From Cyanobium sp. CZS25K (lineage in GTDB: Bacteria > Cyanobacteriota > Cyanobacteriia > PCC-6307 > Cyanobiaceae), in contig JAUCZB010000001.1 of NCBI GenBank assembly GCA_030373325.1, positions 124,001 to 188,000 on the forward strand: a DNA stretch of 64,000 nucleotides. Reading direction: 5' to 3'. Made by a program: the position numbers and the translations under genes. Positions 9,135-17,835 of this stretch are shown here, piece after piece. The number at the start of each line of letters is the position of its first letter. The first letter of the stretch is position 1. The notes beneath the pieces were generated by a model, which searched no databases, was not told the DNA's origin, and was given only the letters and a program-made list of their open reading frames with translations.

Positions 9135-9156
9135 CCGGTTGTCTTGAAGACACCGG
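9135..9156. terminator. Hairpin downstream of sbtB
   Basis: An inverted repeat with arms CCGGTTGTCTT and AAGACACCGG, one bulged T and a 1-nt centre, lies between the sbtB stop and the antiporter start. There is no U-tract on either strand. It may partially terminate or protect sbtAB mRNA. Confidence 0.35.
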
Positions 9157-9198
9157 AATCCAGAGGATCCCGTGATGGGTCCGATCAGCGGTCGTGAT

Positions 9199-9224
9199 CG
9201 ATACCGGTGACCGATACCGGTGAC
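9199..9224. repeat. Two tandem 13-bp repeats between sbtB and the antiporter gene
   Basis: The unit CGATACCGGTGAC is repeated exactly twice, followed by a partial third copy (CGATC). Each unit contains the palindrome ACCGGT. It lies in the 268-nt non-coding gap upstream of the antiporter start, where it could form part of a regulatory site. Confidence 0.75.
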
Positions 9225-9355
9225 CGATCGGGAAGGAGAGGTGGAGCCCAGGGTTGAGCGGGCCGTGGAACCGGAGGTTACTGCGGCAGCCAGCCCCCTT
9301 GAGCAAGCCTGTCCCGCCCCGGCAGGAACGAAGGCAGCCAGGGGATCCCGGTGGA

Positions 9356-9670
9356 TCAGAACTTGTGATCGCGCAGGGCTTCCACCTGATAGATGTAGGT
9401 GATGATCGAGAAGTCCGCGTAATACTTGGCTTCGATCTCACGGGTGATGGTATCGGCCAGCTCGCGGGTTCCGGTGAGCACTTCGATTTTGACATTGGCG
9501 AGGGTGTGGGACACGCTTGGTTCTCCCGTGGAGCGCACATTGCGGCTCCCTTCACCGCCGGCTGCATTGACGGTGTAACCGGTGGCGCCTGCTGCCTTGA
9601 TGAGCTTGATGAGTTTCTTGGAGAGAATTTCCTCTGCCACGATGACCAGCTTCCAGATCTGTTGACTCAT
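9356..9670 (-). CDS. sbtB: PII-like signalling protein SbtB, regulator of SbtA
   Basis: A 104-residue PII-like protein that binds adenine nucleotides and gates the bicarbonate transporter Sbt[20 protein letters not shown] is the first beta-alpha unit, the T-loop spans roughly residues 36-55 ([18 protein letters not shown]), and [15 protein letters not shown] is the second unit. The protein ends at [11 protein letters not shown] and lacks the C-terminal extension with two redox-active cysteines found in some SbtB proteins. The start 53 nt after the sbtA stop has GAGG upstream, so the pair should be co-transcribed. Confidence 0.95.
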   Translation of the reverse strand: MSQQIWKLVIVAEEILSKKLIKLIKAAGATGYTVNAAGGEGSRNVRSTGEPSVSHTLANVKIEVLTGTRELADTITREIEAKYYADFSIITYIYQVEALRDHKF

Positions 9671-9722
9671 GGGTTTGGCCTCAAATTGTTGGTATGCGGA
9701 AAAGGATATTTAGGGGGAGAGT

Positions 9723-10730
9723 TTAACGGCCAAGGAGCACTTCTGCAATCCCGATGAACAGCGGGATGCAGATGGCGATCGCCACGGGAGTGCCGATGGC
9801 CGTGGAAGCACCGATGTAGGCCGAGGGATTCGCCGACGGGATCCCGGCACGAAGGGTGGGGGGACCAGAGATGTCCGAGCTGGACGCGGCGATCACCGCC
9901 AGAACGACCGCGCCACCGATGCTGAAGCCGGTGAGCTTGTGGATGATCAGGCCAAGACCGAAGGCCAGAAAACCATGCACGATGGGGGAGATGAAGGCGT
10001 AGATGGCAAACCACTGGGCAACCTTGCGCAGCTCGTTCATGCGCTGGGCGGCCTCCATTCCCATGATGATCATCAGAATGGCGAGGAAGCCGCGGAACAG
10101 GGGGTTGAAGAAGCTCTCGTAGACGGGCTCCGGCTTGGTGAGGATGCCAAGGGCCACGCCCAGGAGGAGTGACGTGACGGCCGAGCTCTGCACGCTTTCC
10201 TTGATGATCGGCCAGATCTCGACGTTCTCGGACGCATTGCCGGTCTTCTTGCTGAGGTAAACACTGGCCACCACGATGGCCGTCACCAGGGCCGGGATGT
10301 CCATGAAGGGATAGAGGGCCGCCGTCCAGGCCTCGTAGGGGATCTTGGCGGAATCCAGCTGCGGCAGCACCGCCGCCAGGGTGGAACCACTCACCGCACC
10401 GAACAGACCACCGGTGGCCAGGGCGTCGGTCACCTTGATGCCGGGCAGTTGTCCCAGGGTGTAACGAGCGATGAAGACGATGGCGATGCCGATCAGAACA
10501 GCCGCGAGCGCCGGGAGAAAGATTTCGGAGGGGTTGGAATTCCGAATGGCGATCCCGCCCGTCAGGCCGATCTTCATCAGCAGGAAGAAGCTGATGAACT
10601 TGTAGATGGAATCTGGAATGGCCAGCTGGCTGCCAAGGGCGGCGACGACGATCCCGCCGACCAGGAATCCGAGGGTCGGGGACTGAAGCTGCTGCAGGAA
10701 GAGAGGGACGAAGTCGGAGAGGAATGTCAC
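9723..10730 (-). CDS. sbtA: Sodium-dependent bicarbonate transporter SbtA
   Basis: A plasma-membrane Na+/HCO3- symporter of ~335 residues with ten hydrophobic segments. Family signatures include KIGLTGGIAIRNSN, DALATGGLFGAVSGSTLAA, ALYPFMDIPALVTAIVVAS and ASSSDISGPPTLRAGIPSAN near the C-terminus. The GTG at 10730 is preferred because it gives the N-terminus (M)TFLSDF that aligns with the usual MDFLSxF. A GTG at 10748 would add six residues; neither has a strong ribosome binding site. First gene of the sbtA-sbtB-antiporter series, divergent from bicA across ~640 nt, so both carbon transporters probably share a low-CO2 control region. Confidence 0.95.
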   Translation of the reverse strand: MTFLSDFVPLFLQQLQSPTLGFLVGGIVVAALGSQLAIPDSIYKFISFFLLMKIGLTGGIAIRNSNPSEIFLPALAAVLIGIAIVFIARYTLGQLPGIKVTDALATGGLFGAVSGSTLAAVLPQLDSAKIPYEAWTAALYPFMDIPALVTAIVVASVYLSKKTGNASENVEIWPIIKESVQSSAVTSLLLGVALGILTKPEPVYESFFNPLFRGFLAILMIIMGMEAAQRMNELRKVAQWFAIYAFISPIVHGFLAFGLGLIIHKLTGFSIGGAVVLAVIAASSSDISGPPTLRAGIPSANPSAYIGASTAIGTPVAIAICIPLFIGIAEVLLGR

Positions 10731-11367
10731 GTTGAGAGTATGCAGCACCTGAATTTAACGAGTGGAAGGTAGCAGGTTTATGCGGCCGATACCTGAGTGA
10801 TCAGAGCGATAAGGCATCGTTATCTCCACCTGTTCCGTTGTAGATAGGCGAGCTGCAAATCCGTATCATCAGTTGTGTTTTCTTTCCAGCTGATGTGCTC
10901 AGTTATGTCGTTAAAGATCATTGGCTGGTGCTGTTCATGGGCAGGCCTCGAGCGACGATTCCGCTTTGCATCCAGGGTTCCCAGGGTCGCCGGCTGGGTC
11001 GAGGGAAAGTGAAATCTCGGCTGCTCGGGTGCGTGCAGGCTGCGTTGTCAGAAGCCCAGTCGCGCCAGGCTTTCTGGGCGTGCGGAGGGAATGGCGGAGC
11101 CTTCGCAATGCGCCGACCGCGTTCCACGCATCTGAGCAGGAAAGGCTCTGCAGGTATCGCCGCAAGCCTGCACTTCTTCAGGGGCGATGCTGCGCGACCC
11201 AGGCCGGATGGGTTCTGATGCGGGCAGGCAGGAGCTTGCCGACAGGGAGGGCCGGCGGGCCCTGCCCAAGATTGCGATTCTCTTCGGCCGTGGTCCTGCC
11301 AGGCCGGGTGACACCCAGCGGTCCTGATTTACCCCTATGGTTGCGCCCACCACACCGGCAGGTAGCG
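10731..11367. other. Divergent sbtA/bicA control region (non-coding)
   Basis: A ~640-nt gap between the two divergently read bicarbonate transporter genes. The ~150 nt closest to sbtA is AT-rich relative to the window and contains the GATAA-N7-TTATC inverted repeat. The part nearer bicA is GC-rich with only short, unconvincing open frames (for example 10895-11218 on the + strand). In other cyanobacteria these genes are controlled by LysR-type regulators (CcmR/CmpR), whose sites would be expected here. Confidence 0.6.
10808..10824. promoter_or_regulatory. Inverted repeat GATAA-N7-TTATC upstream of sbtA
   Basis: A perfect 5-bp inverted repeat separated by 7 bp, about 78 bp upstream of the preferred sbtA start and in the AT-rich part of the control region. 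Spacing and composition resemble LysR-type operators (ATAA-N7-TTAT). Assignment to CcmR or CmpR is inference. Confidence 0.4.
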
Positions 11368-13074
11368 ATGGCAACCGTTTCGGCCCCTCCAGGCCCACCC
11401 CCTTTCCGTTTGCTGAATCACATCAGCACCCGGAACATCAAAGGTGACCTGTTCGGGGGGGTCACGGCCGCCGTGATCGCCCTGCCGATGGCCCTGGCCT
11501 TCGGTGTGGCCTCCGGGGCCGGGGCCGCTGCCGGGCTCTGGGGTGCGGTGCTGGTGGGCCTGTTCGCCGCCCTCTTCGGCGGCACCCCCACGCTGATCTC
11601 CGAGCCCACCGGGCCGATGACGGTGGTGATGACCGCCGTCATCGCCAGTTTCACCGCCCAGGATCCGGAGAACGGCCTGGCCATGGCCTTCACCGTGGTG
11701 ATGCTGGCGGGGGTGTTCCAGATCCTCTTCGGGATGCTCAAGCTGGGCCGCTACGTCACCCAGATGCCCTACACGGTGATCTCGGGCTTCATGAGTGGCA
11801 TCGGCATCATCCTGATGGTGCTGCAGCTCGGTCCGTTCCTCGGCCAGGCCATCCCCAAGGGCGGCGTGATGGGCACCCTCACCAACCTGCCCCAGCTGCT
11901 GGCCGGCGCCCGCTCCGCTGAGGTCACCCTGGCCCTGGTGACGCTGGCGATCCTCTGGTTCACCCCTGGCAAGGTGAAGAAGGTGGTTCCGCCCCAGCTG
12001 ATCGCCCTGGTGCTGGGCACCATCCTCTCCCTCACCCTGCTCACCGGGGGCGGCGGCGGGGCGGAAGCCGCTGGTGAGGGCATCCGCCGCATCGGCGAGA
12101 TCGCCTCCGGTTTCCCGAGCCTGCATCTGCCCCACTTCGCGCTGCCCCAGCTCCGCGTGATGCTGATCGACGCCGCCGTGCTCGGCATGCTCGGTTGCAT
12201 CGACGCCCTGCTCACCGCCGTGATCGCCGACAGCATCACCCGCACCGAGCACGACCCCAACAAGGAACTGATCGGCCAGGGCCTGGGCAACCTGGCTTCC
12301 GGCCTGTTCGGCGGCATCGCCGGCGCCGGCGCCACCATGGGCACCGTCGTCAATATCCAGGCGGGGGGCCGCAGTGCCCTCTCCGGCATCAGCCGCGCCC
12401 TGATCCTGATGCTGGTGATCCTGGCCGGCAGCCGCCTGGCGGCCCAGATTCCCCAGGCCGTGCTGGCCGGCATCGCCCTGAAGGTGGGCTTCGACATCGT
12501 CGACTGGGGGTTCCTCAAGCGCGCCCACCGCATCTCGCTCACCGGCGCGCTGATCATGTACCTGGTCATCGGCCTCACCGTGCTGGTGGATCTGATCGCG
12601 GCGGTGGGCATCGGCGTGTTCATCGCCAACATCCTCACGATCGACAAGATGAGCGCTCTGCAGAGCAAGTCGGTCAAGTCGGTCTCAACCGGCGACGGCG
12701 ATCTGCTGCTCAACCCCGAGGAGAAGACCCTGCTGGACCAGGGCAAGGGGGAGGTGCTGCTGTTCCAGCTCACCGGCGCCATGATCTTCGGCGTCGCCAA
12801 GGCGATCGGCCGCGAGCACAACGCCATCGGCGTCTGCAAGGCGGTGGTGTTCGACCTCACCGAGGTGTCCCACCTCGGGGTGACGGCGGCCCTGGCGGTG
12901 GAGCTGGCCGTCGAGGAGGCGATCGAGAAGGGCCGCCAGGTGTTCGTGGTCGGGGCCAGCGGCACCACCCGTCAGCGCCTTGAGAAGCTTGGTCTGTACG
13001 CCAAGCTTCCGCCGGAGCGCACCAGCCTCAGCCGCCACGACGCCCTGCAGCAGGCGGTGGCTGGCCTGGCCTGA
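11368..13074 (+). CDS. bicA: SulP-family sodium-dependent bicarbonate transporter BicA
   Basis: A 568-residue SLC26/SulP transporter with a ~420-residue membrane domain and a C-terminal STAS domain (~residues 435-560). Seen features are FGGVTAAVIALPMALAFGVA, GTPTLISEPTGPMTVVMTA, the TRTEHDPNKELIGQGLGN segment, AGAGATMGTVVNI, and in STAS LLFQLTGAMIFGVA with VVFDLTEVSHLG. Length and sequence fit cyanobacterial BicA (about 566 residues), a high-flux, low-affinity HCO3- importer. The ATG at 11368 follows GGTAG and matches the family start; the open frame extends upstream but is not conserved-looking. A sulfate transporter is less likely given the divergent sbtA neighbour. Confidence 0.92.
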   Translation: MATVSAPPGPPPFRLLNHISTRNIKGDLFGGVTAAVIALPMALAFGVASGAGAAAGLWGAVLVGLFAALFGGTPTLISEPTGPMTVVMTAVIASFTAQDPENGLAMAFTVVMLAGVFQILFGMLKLGRYVTQMPYTVISGFMSGIGIILMVLQLGPFLGQAIPKGGVMGTLTNLPQLLAGARSAEVTLALVTLAILWFTPGKVKKVVPPQLIALVLGTILSLTLLTGGGGGAEAAGEGIRRIGEIASGFPSLHLPHFALPQLRVMLIDAAVLGMLGCIDALLTAVIADSITRTEHDPNKELIGQGLGNLASGLFGGIAGAGATMGTVVNIQAGGRSALSGISRALILMLVILAGSRLAAQIPQAVLAGIALKVGFDIVDWGFLKRAHRISLTGALIMYLVIGLTVLVDLIAAVGIGVFIANILTIDKMSALQSKSVKSVSTGDGDLLLNPEEKTLLDQGKGEVLLFQLTGAMIFGVAKAIGREHNAIGVCKAVVFDLTEVSHLGVTAALAVELAVEEAIEKGRQVFVVGASGTTRQRLEKLGLYAKLPPERTSLSRHDALQQAVAGLA

Positions 13075-13088
13075 TCACCGGGCCGGTG

Positions 13089-13110
13089 CCATCACCAAAG
13101 ATGGTGATGG
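13089..13110 (+). terminator. Perfect 8-bp hairpin between bicA and mazG
   Basis: CCATCACC, loop AAAGAT, GGTGATGG, beginning 15 nt after the bicA stop. There is no U-tract. The 3' arm ends 15 nt before the mazG ATG at 13126, so the structure could also cover the mazG ribosome binding region. Confidence 0.5.
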
Positions 13111-13125
13111 TTGTCCCCGCCCGCG

Positions 13126-14025
13126 ATGTCCGGTTCCCGGCCGCTTTCCGCTTCTGATGCCGATGGGGCGAGCCTGGAGGCCCTCAGTGAGTTGGTGGCG
13201 GTCGTGGCCCGGCTGCGGGATCCGGAGGGTGGCTGCCCCTGGGACCTGGCCCAGACCCACAGCTCCCTGATTCCCTACGTGCTGGAGGAGGCCCACGAAG
13301 TGGCCGATGCGATCCGCCAGGGGGATGACGGCCATCTGGCGGAGGAACTGGGCGACCTGCTGCTTCAGGTGGTGCTGCACGCCCGCATCGCCAGCGAAAC
13401 CGGCCGCTTCGATCTGGCCGCCGTTGCCCGTGGCCTCGTCGACAAGCTGGTGCGCCGCCACCCGCATGTGTTCGACCCGGCGGCCGAGCGGGCCGCCGAC
13501 CCCGAGGCCGTGCGCCGCAGCTGGGAGGCGATCAAGGCCGCCGAGCGCGAGCTGCGCGAGCCGGCCGCCGCCAACTCTGGGCCGGAGGCGAAGGCCGCCA
13601 GCCCCCTCAGCGACCGGCTGGCGCGGAAGGTACGCGGCCAGCCGGCCCTGGCCGGCGCCATGACCATCTCCCGCAAGGCCGCCGCCGCCGGCTTCGAGTG
13701 GGACGCCATGGAGGCGGTGTGGGCCAAGGTGCAGGAGGAGATGGACGAACTGCGGGAGGCCGTGGCCCGTGGCGACAGGGCCCATGCCCAGGAGGAACTG
13801 GGCGACGTGCTGTTCACCCTGGTGAACGTGGCCCGCTGGTGCGGCCTCGACCCCGAGGAGGGCCTGGCCGGCACCAACGGCCGCTTCCTGGATCGCTTCT
13901 CCCGGGTGGAGGCCGCCCTCGGCGGTGATCTCGGCGGCCGCGGCATCGCGGAGCTGGAGGTCCACTGGCAGGCCGCCAAGGCCCGGATCCGCGCCGAGCA
14001 GGGCGGGCCGGACTTCGGCGACTGA
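13126..14025 (+). CDS. mazG: Nucleoside triphosphate pyrophosphohydrolase MazG
   Basis: A ~299-residue two-domain MazG that hydrolyses NTPs to NMPs and pyrophosphate. The N-terminal domain has GGCPWDLAQTHSSL, EEAHEVADAI and EELGDLLLQVVLHA, giving the EExxE...ExxD helices that bind Mg2+. The second MazG domain has GFEWDAMEAVWAKVQEEMDE and EELGDVLFTLVNVARW. The ATG at 13126 is preferred over a TTG five codons upstream. It leads the mazG, speE, speB, gcvT, aspS backbone block, although arfB and the carbonic anhydrase gene lie in between on the other strand. Confidence 0.93.
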   Translation: MSGSRPLSASDADGASLEALSELVAVVARLRDPEGGCPWDLAQTHSSLIPYVLEEAHEVADAIRQGDDGHLAEELGDLLLQVVLHARIASETGRFDLAAVARGLVDKLVRRHPHVFDPAAERAADPEAVRRSWEAIKAAERELREPAAANSGPEAKAASPLSDRLARKVRGQPALAGAMTISRKAAAAGFEWDAMEAVWAKVQEEMDELREAVARGDRAHAQEELGDVLFTLVNVARWCGLDPEEGLAGTNGRFLDRFSRVEAALGGDLGGRGIAELEVHWQAAKARIRAEQGGPDFGD

Positions 14026-14036
14026 ATCTCCCGGCC

Positions 14037-14474
14037 TCAGCCCTCCTCAGGTCCGCTCCGCTGCCGGCGGGCGCTCTTGATCGAACTTCGCTGCCGCTTG
14101 GCCTTCAGCCGGCGCTCCACCGATCCCCGCGTCGGACGGGTGCCCCGCCGCGGCGCCGCCGGCGGGGCGCAGGCCTCCCGCAGCAGGGCCACCAGCCGCC
14201 GCTGGGCCGCCTGACGGTTCTGCCACTGGGAGCGGTGCTCCGCCGCCACGATCACCAGGCCGGCCGGGGTGAGCCGTGCGGCCAGCCGCCGCAGGGCCCG
14301 CTCCCGCAGCGACGGCGGCAGGGCGCTGCTGCTGGCCAGGTCGTAGACCAGCTCCACCCGGGAGTCGGTGGTGTTGACCCCCTGGCCCCCGGGCCCGGAG
14401 GCACGCGAGAACCGCCAGCCCAGCTCGGCGGCCGGGATCACCAGGCCGTTGCCCAGGGACAGATCACTGGTCAC
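14037..14474 (-). CDS. arfB: Alternative ribosome-rescue factor ArfB (codon-independent peptidyl-tRNA hydrolase)
   Basis: A 145-residue class I release-factor-like protein. The catalytic GGQ lies in [20 protein letters not shown], and the basic C-terminal tail ([19 protein letters not shown]) is the type that reaches into the empty mRNA channel of stalled ribosomes. No codon-recognition domain is present. It starts with GTG at 14474, overlapping the carbonic anhydrase stop by 4 nt (GTGA), so translation is probably coupled to that gene. The functional reason for pairing with a carbonic anhydrase is not apparent. Confidence 0.88.
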   Translation of the reverse strand: MTSDLSLGNGLVIPAAELGWRFSRASGPGGQGVNTTDSRVELVYDLASSSALPPSLRERALRRLAARLTPAGLVIVAAEHRSQWQNRQAAQRRLVALLREACAPPAAPRRGTRPTRGSVERRLKAKRQRSSIKSARRQRSGPEEG

Positions 14475-15244
14475 ACCAGGCTCACTTCGCCGCTGGCGAT
14501 ATCGAAGTAGGCCGCCTGGATGCGCAGCCGCCCGTCGGCCACCGCTTCGCCCAGCAGGGCACTGCGCCGGGGCAGCTCGGCGGCGGCGGCGGCGGCGTTG
14601 GTGCGCACCGCCTGGGCCAGGTCCGCACCGGGCCGCAGCGTGGCCCGGATCGGCGCCACCAGATCCTCCAGCAGGGGTGTGAGCGGCGCGCTGGCCATGG
14701 CGGCGGTGACCGCACCGCAGCCGCTGTGGCCCATCACCAGAATCAGGGGCATCGCCAGTTCCGCCACGGCGTACTCCAGCGAAGCGATGCCTTCGGCGAA
14801 GGCCGTGTTGCCCGCACTGCGCACCTCGAACAGCTCCCCGGCGCCGCAGGCGAAGATCCACTCGGGCGCCACCCGCGAATCGGCGCAGCACAGCACCGAG
14901 GCCCAGGGCCGCTGACCGTCGGCCAGGGCATCGGGCCGCACCTGGCAGTGGAGCGGCCAGGTTTCGTGCAGCAGGGTGGCCCGTCCCTGGGGATCCTCGC
15001 TGCGCTCGGCCGCCTGCCAGGCCTGGCAGAAGTCGCGGTTGCGGCGCAGCAGCTCCTGGAGCGGGTCGCCGCTGGGACGACACACCGAGAGCCGCTCCAC
15101 CAGGGTGCCGTCCGTCTCCGCCGCCACCTCCCCGGCCGCCGCCACCTCCGCGGCCGCCGCCGCCCCGGGGCCCAGGGTGTCCAGGGCCACCCCGGCGCCC
15201 GCCAGAGCGAGGATCCTCATCAGGTGGCGTCGGGAATGTGCCAT
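14471..15244 (-). CDS. Beta-class carbonic anhydrase with a Tat-type signal peptide
   Basis: A 257-residue zinc enzyme interconverting CO2 and HCO3-. Zinc ligands C120, H173 and C176 and the D122/R124 dyad are visible in CCADSRVAP and MGHSGCGAV. The N-terminus carries SRRHLMR followed by a hydrophobic stretch and AAAAA, a Tat-like signal, so the enzyme likely acts in the periplasm or thylakoid lumen and not in the carboxysome. Two kilobases from bicA/sbtA, an exported anhydrase could supply HCO3- to these transporters (inference). The ATG at 15244 is chosen because it precedes the twin arginines; the ATG at residue 9 would remove them. Confidence 0.9.
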   Translation of the reverse strand: MAHSRRHLMRILALAGAGVALDTLGPGAAAAAEVAAAGEVAAETDGTLVERLSVCRPSGDPLQELLRRNRDFCQAWQAAERSEDPQGRATLLHETWPLHCQVRPDALADGQRPWASVLCCADSRVAPEWIFACGAGELFEVRSAGNTAFAEGIASLEYAVAELAMPLILVMGHSGCGAVTAAMASAPLTPLLEDLVAPIRATLRPGADLAQAVRTNAAAAAAELPRRSALLGEAVADGRLRIQAAYFDIASGEVSLV

Positions 15245-15301
15245 GGCGCCGTGACAAGGGGTCCTGCCGAAGGTTTAGCTGGAAAGCCACGAGCCAACCG
15301 C

Positions 15302-16195
15302 ATGGGTCCGCAACAGCCACCGGCCGCTTCCCCCCCCGCAGCGGGCTGGGTGGACGAGCAGCTGGACGGGGTGCGCTACGGCCTGGCCGCCACGGTGGTG
15401 GAGGAGTGCACCAGCCCCTACCAGCGCATCACGATCATCGACAGCCAGGCCTATGGCAAAGGCCTGCTGCTCGACGGCTGCTGGATGACGGCGGAGCGGC
15501 AGGAGCGGCACTACCACGAACCGCTGGTGCATCCGGCCCTCTGCGCCGCAGCGTCGATCGAGCGGGTGCTGGTGATCGGTGGCGGTGACGGCGGCACCGC
15601 CCGGGAGTGCCTGCGCCATCCCGGCGTCGCCCATCTCGATATGGTGGAGATCGACGGGCTGGTGGTGGAGCTCTCCCGCCAGCACCTGCCGAGCCTCGGC
15701 GGCGACGCCTGGAGCGACCCCCGCTTCCACCTCACCGTGGGCGACGGCATCGCCTGGGCCGCTTCTGCCCCTGACGCCAGCTACGACGTGGTGCTGGTGG
15801 ACGGCTCCGATCCCGCCGGACCGGCCGAGGGGCTGTTCAACCGCAGCTTCTTCCAGCACTGCCGCCGCCTGCTCCGCCCCGGCGGTGTGTTCGCCACCCA
15901 GAGCGAATCCCCCGAGGCCTTCCGCCAGGTGCACATCGACACCGTGCGGCTGCTGCGCCAGGTGTTCGGCCATGCCGATCCGCTGTACGGCTGGGTGCCC
16001 ATGTATCCCAGCGGCTGGTGGAGCTGGACCTTCGCCTGCCCCGACGGCCCCCGCTACCGGGAGCCGCTGCCGGAGCGCGCCGCGGCGGTGGCGCCGGGCT
16101 GCAGCATCTGGTCGCCCCGCTGGCAGCGGGGTGCTTTCGAGGCGGTTCCCGCCTTCGTGGAGCGCCAGCTGGCCGACGCCAAGGCCCAGCCATGA
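15302..16195 (+). CDS. speE: Polyamine aminopropyltransferase (spermidine synthase)
   Basis: A 297-residue spermidine synthase transferring aminopropyl from decarboxylated SAM to putrescine. The dcSAM-binding loop [15 protein letters not shown], the acidic MVEIDG and the catalytic-site loop [14 protein letters not shown] are present, as is the N-terminal [21 protein letters not shown]. The ATG at 15302 begins a normal-length protein; the open frame upstream is antisense to the carbonic anhydrase gene. The stop overlaps the agmatinase start by 4 nt (ATGA), linking two polyamine steps in one transcript. Confidence 0.95.
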   Translation: MGPQQPPAASPPAAGWVDEQLDGVRYGLAATVVEECTSPYQRITIIDSQAYGKGLLLDGCWMTAERQERHYHEPLVHPALCAAASIERVLVIGGGDGGTARECLRHPGVAHLDMVEIDGLVVELSRQHLPSLGGDAWSDPRFHLTVGDGIAWAASAPDASYDVVLVDGSDPAGPAEGLFNRSFFQHCRRLLRPGGVFATQSESPEAFRQVHIDTVRLLRQVFGHADPLYGWVPMYPSGWWSWTFACPDGPRYREPLPERAAAVAPGCSIWSPRWQRGAFEAVPAFVERQLADAKAQP

Positions 16196-17052
16196 GCCTG
16201 GAGCTGTTCGATACCGAAGGGGCGATCTACATGGGGGCCCGCCGCGAGCCGGACGGCTGCGCCGTGGGGTTGTTCGGCGTGCCCTACGACGGCACCACCT
16301 CCTTCCGCCCGGGGGCCCGCTTCGGTCCGGCGGCGATCCGGGAGGTGAGCAGCGGCCTGGAGAGCTACGACCCCCAGCTCGATCTGGATCTCGAGGACCT
16401 GGCCTTCGCCGACCTCGGGGCCGTGGCGATCCCCTTCGGTGCCCCCGAGCCGGTGGTGGCGGCGGTACGCCGGGCCACCGAGGCGCTGCTCGACCTGGGC
16501 CTGGCGCCCCTGATGCTGGGGGGCGAGCACTCGATCAGCAGCGGGGCGGTGGCGGCGGTGGCGCAGCGCTTCCCCGATCTGGTCCTGGTGCAGCTCGATG
16601 CCCACGCCGACCTGCGCCAGATCTGGCTCGGTGCGCGGCACAGCCACGCCTGCGCCATGCGCCGCTGCCTGGAGGTGCTGCCCAGCGGCGAGCTGCGCCA
16701 GATCGCCATCCGCAGCGGCACCCGCGAGGAGTTCCAGGAGTTGCACGCCAGCGGCCGGCTGGTGCCGATCGAGGCGATGGCCGCGGCGCTGGCCCCCCTG
16801 CGGGGCCGGCCCACATACCTCACCGTCGACCTCGACTGGTTCGATCCGGCCGTGCTGCCGGGCACGGGCACGCCGGAACCCGGCGGTTTCCACTGGCCTC
16901 AGTTCGCCGAGCTGGTGGAAGAACTGCGACACCACCAGCTGGTGGCCGCCGATGTGGTGGAACTGGCCCCCCAGCTCGACCCCAGCGGCGTCAGCGCGGT
17001 GCTGGCCGCCAAGGTGACCCGGAGTCTGCTGCTGCTGCTCGGCGCTCAGTAG
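16192..17052 (+). CDS. speB: Agmatinase
   Basis: A 286-residue ureohydrolase splitting agmatine to putrescine and urea. All metal ligands are visible: H113 (GGEHS), D136/H138/D140 (DAHADLR) and D213/D215 (TVDLDWFD); the substrate loop is [10 protein letters not shown]. It is translationally coupled to speE. The urea released could feed the urease whose accessory genes lie later in the window, although ureABC are not here. Its stop overlaps the end of the convergent downstream gene by 7 nt. Confidence 0.94.
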   Translation: MSLELFDTEGAIYMGARREPDGCAVGLFGVPYDGTTSFRPGARFGPAAIREVSSGLESYDPQLDLDLEDLAFADLGAVAIPFGAPEPVVAAVRRATEALLDLGLAPLMLGGEHSISSGAVAAVAQRFPDLVLVQLDAHADLRQIWLGARHSHACAMRRCLEVLPSGELRQIAIRSGTREEFQELHASGRLVPIEAMAAALAPLRGRPTYLTVDLDWFDPAVLPGTGTPEPGGFHWPQFAELVEELRHHQLVAADVVELAPQLDPSGVSAVLAAKVTRSLLLLLGAQ

Positions 17053-17450
17053 CAGCAGGTGCCGCTGGCGCGTTGCTCCCGCAGGCGGGTGTGTTGCTGG
17101 CCGATGAGCTGCACGGCCAGGGTGGGGTGGTTGTGCAGCAGGTTGAGGAAGCGGAGGCGATCCAGACGCAGCACCTCGACGGGCGTTCGTGCGAAGGCGT
17201 CGCTGCGGTGGCTCAGCTCGCGCCAGGTGATGTCCTGGTAGCTGAACAGTTCCCCGGGGCGGTAGCAGGTTTTCTCTCCCTGCTCGCCCACCAGCTCGAC
17301 GATGCCGCGACGGACGGCATAGATGGCATTGGCGCTGGCGCCGCGGCAGAAGACGTGGGCCCCCGTGGGGAGGGTGAAGGTTTCACAATCCACATGAACG
17401 GCCATCAGCTCGAGGGGTGATGGTGATGGGGATGTGGCAGTTCTGATCAA
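17046..17450 (-). CDS. Small cyclic-nucleotide-binding-fold protein
   Basis: A 134-residue single-domain protein with a cupin-like cyclic-nucleotide-binding roll: ETFTLPTGAHVFCRGA, AIYAVRRGIVELVGEQG, then YRPGELFSYQ and a C-terminal helix ending SGTCCY. There is no helix-turn-helix, so it is not a complete Crp/NtcA-type activator. The region where Crp-family proteins bind the phosphate of cAMP lacks the usual RxA signature, so ligand binding is uncertain. The 3' end overlaps the convergent speB stop by 7 nt. Alternative ATG starts exist at residues 16-20. Function unknown. Confidence 0.7.
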   Translation of the reverse strand: MIRTATSPSPSPLELMAVHVDCETFTLPTGAHVFCRGASANAIYAVRRGIVELVGEQGEKTCYRPGELFSYQDITWRELSHRSDAFARTPVEVLRLDRLRFLNLLHNHPTLAVQLIGQQHTRLREQRASGTCCY

Positions 17451-17544
17451 TTCAGGGGACCTCCGTGGTGTGGGTCGAAGCGGTTCTGCCTTCCTAGGGC
17501 GAAACGGGGCGTTCCGCTACCGGAAGCCGGGCTGGATCGGCAGC

Positions 17545-17578
17545 AAAAAGGCGAAACGGAATCATCCGTCACGCTTTT
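17545..17578. terminator. Terminator-like hairpin, U-rich on both strands
   Basis: Arms AAAAGGCG and CGCTTTT (one bulge) enclose an inner CGGA-ATCA-TCCG stem-loop. The structure ends in CTTTT on the + strand and CCTTTTTG on the - strand, so it could terminate transcripts from either direction. Its minus-strand partner would be the small Cys/Trp-rich frame just upstream. Confidence 0.5.
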
Positions 17579-17595
17579 GCACTTGTGCTTGGAAT

Positions 17596-17835
17596 TCAGG
17601 ATAGGCCGGTGGCCAGGCTCAGCTGCTGACTCCCCACCGGCCCGATGGCCGGCCTCGGCAGGCCTTCGGGGGCCACCACCGGCAGGCGCGGGGGTCTTGC
17701 CGTCCAGTGATGGCACCAGAGGTCGGCGACCAGCTCGGCATGGATGGACAGCTGACGCAGCTGGCACCATCCCATCTGCATCCCCACGGGCGGGGTGCAG
17801 TGACGGCAGCTGCGGCAGTTGGGACGGTTGCCCAT
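17596..17835 (-). CDS. Possible small Cys/Trp-rich protein
   Basis: A 79-residue frame. Residues ~6-45 read as a compact Cys/Trp module (CRSCRHCTPPVG, MGWCQLRQL, ADLWCHHWTARPP) like the short C-x2-C ... C ... W-C proteins common in marine and freshwater picocyanobacteria. That pattern is unlikely in random GC-rich DNA and could bind zinc or another metal. A purine-rich AAGAGG immediately precedes the ATG with too little spacing, so the true start may be later. A terminator-like hairpin follows at 17545-17578. No function is assigned. Confidence 0.45.
   Translation of the reverse strand: MGNRPNCRSCRHCTPPVGMQMGWCQLRQLSIHAELVADLWCHHWTARPPRLPVVAPEGLPRPAIGPVGSQQLSLATGLS

Noticed and set aside
10895-11218. 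Short + strand open frame in the sbtA/bicA control region
   Set aside because: No motif, poor composition and overlaps other frames; more likely non-coding.
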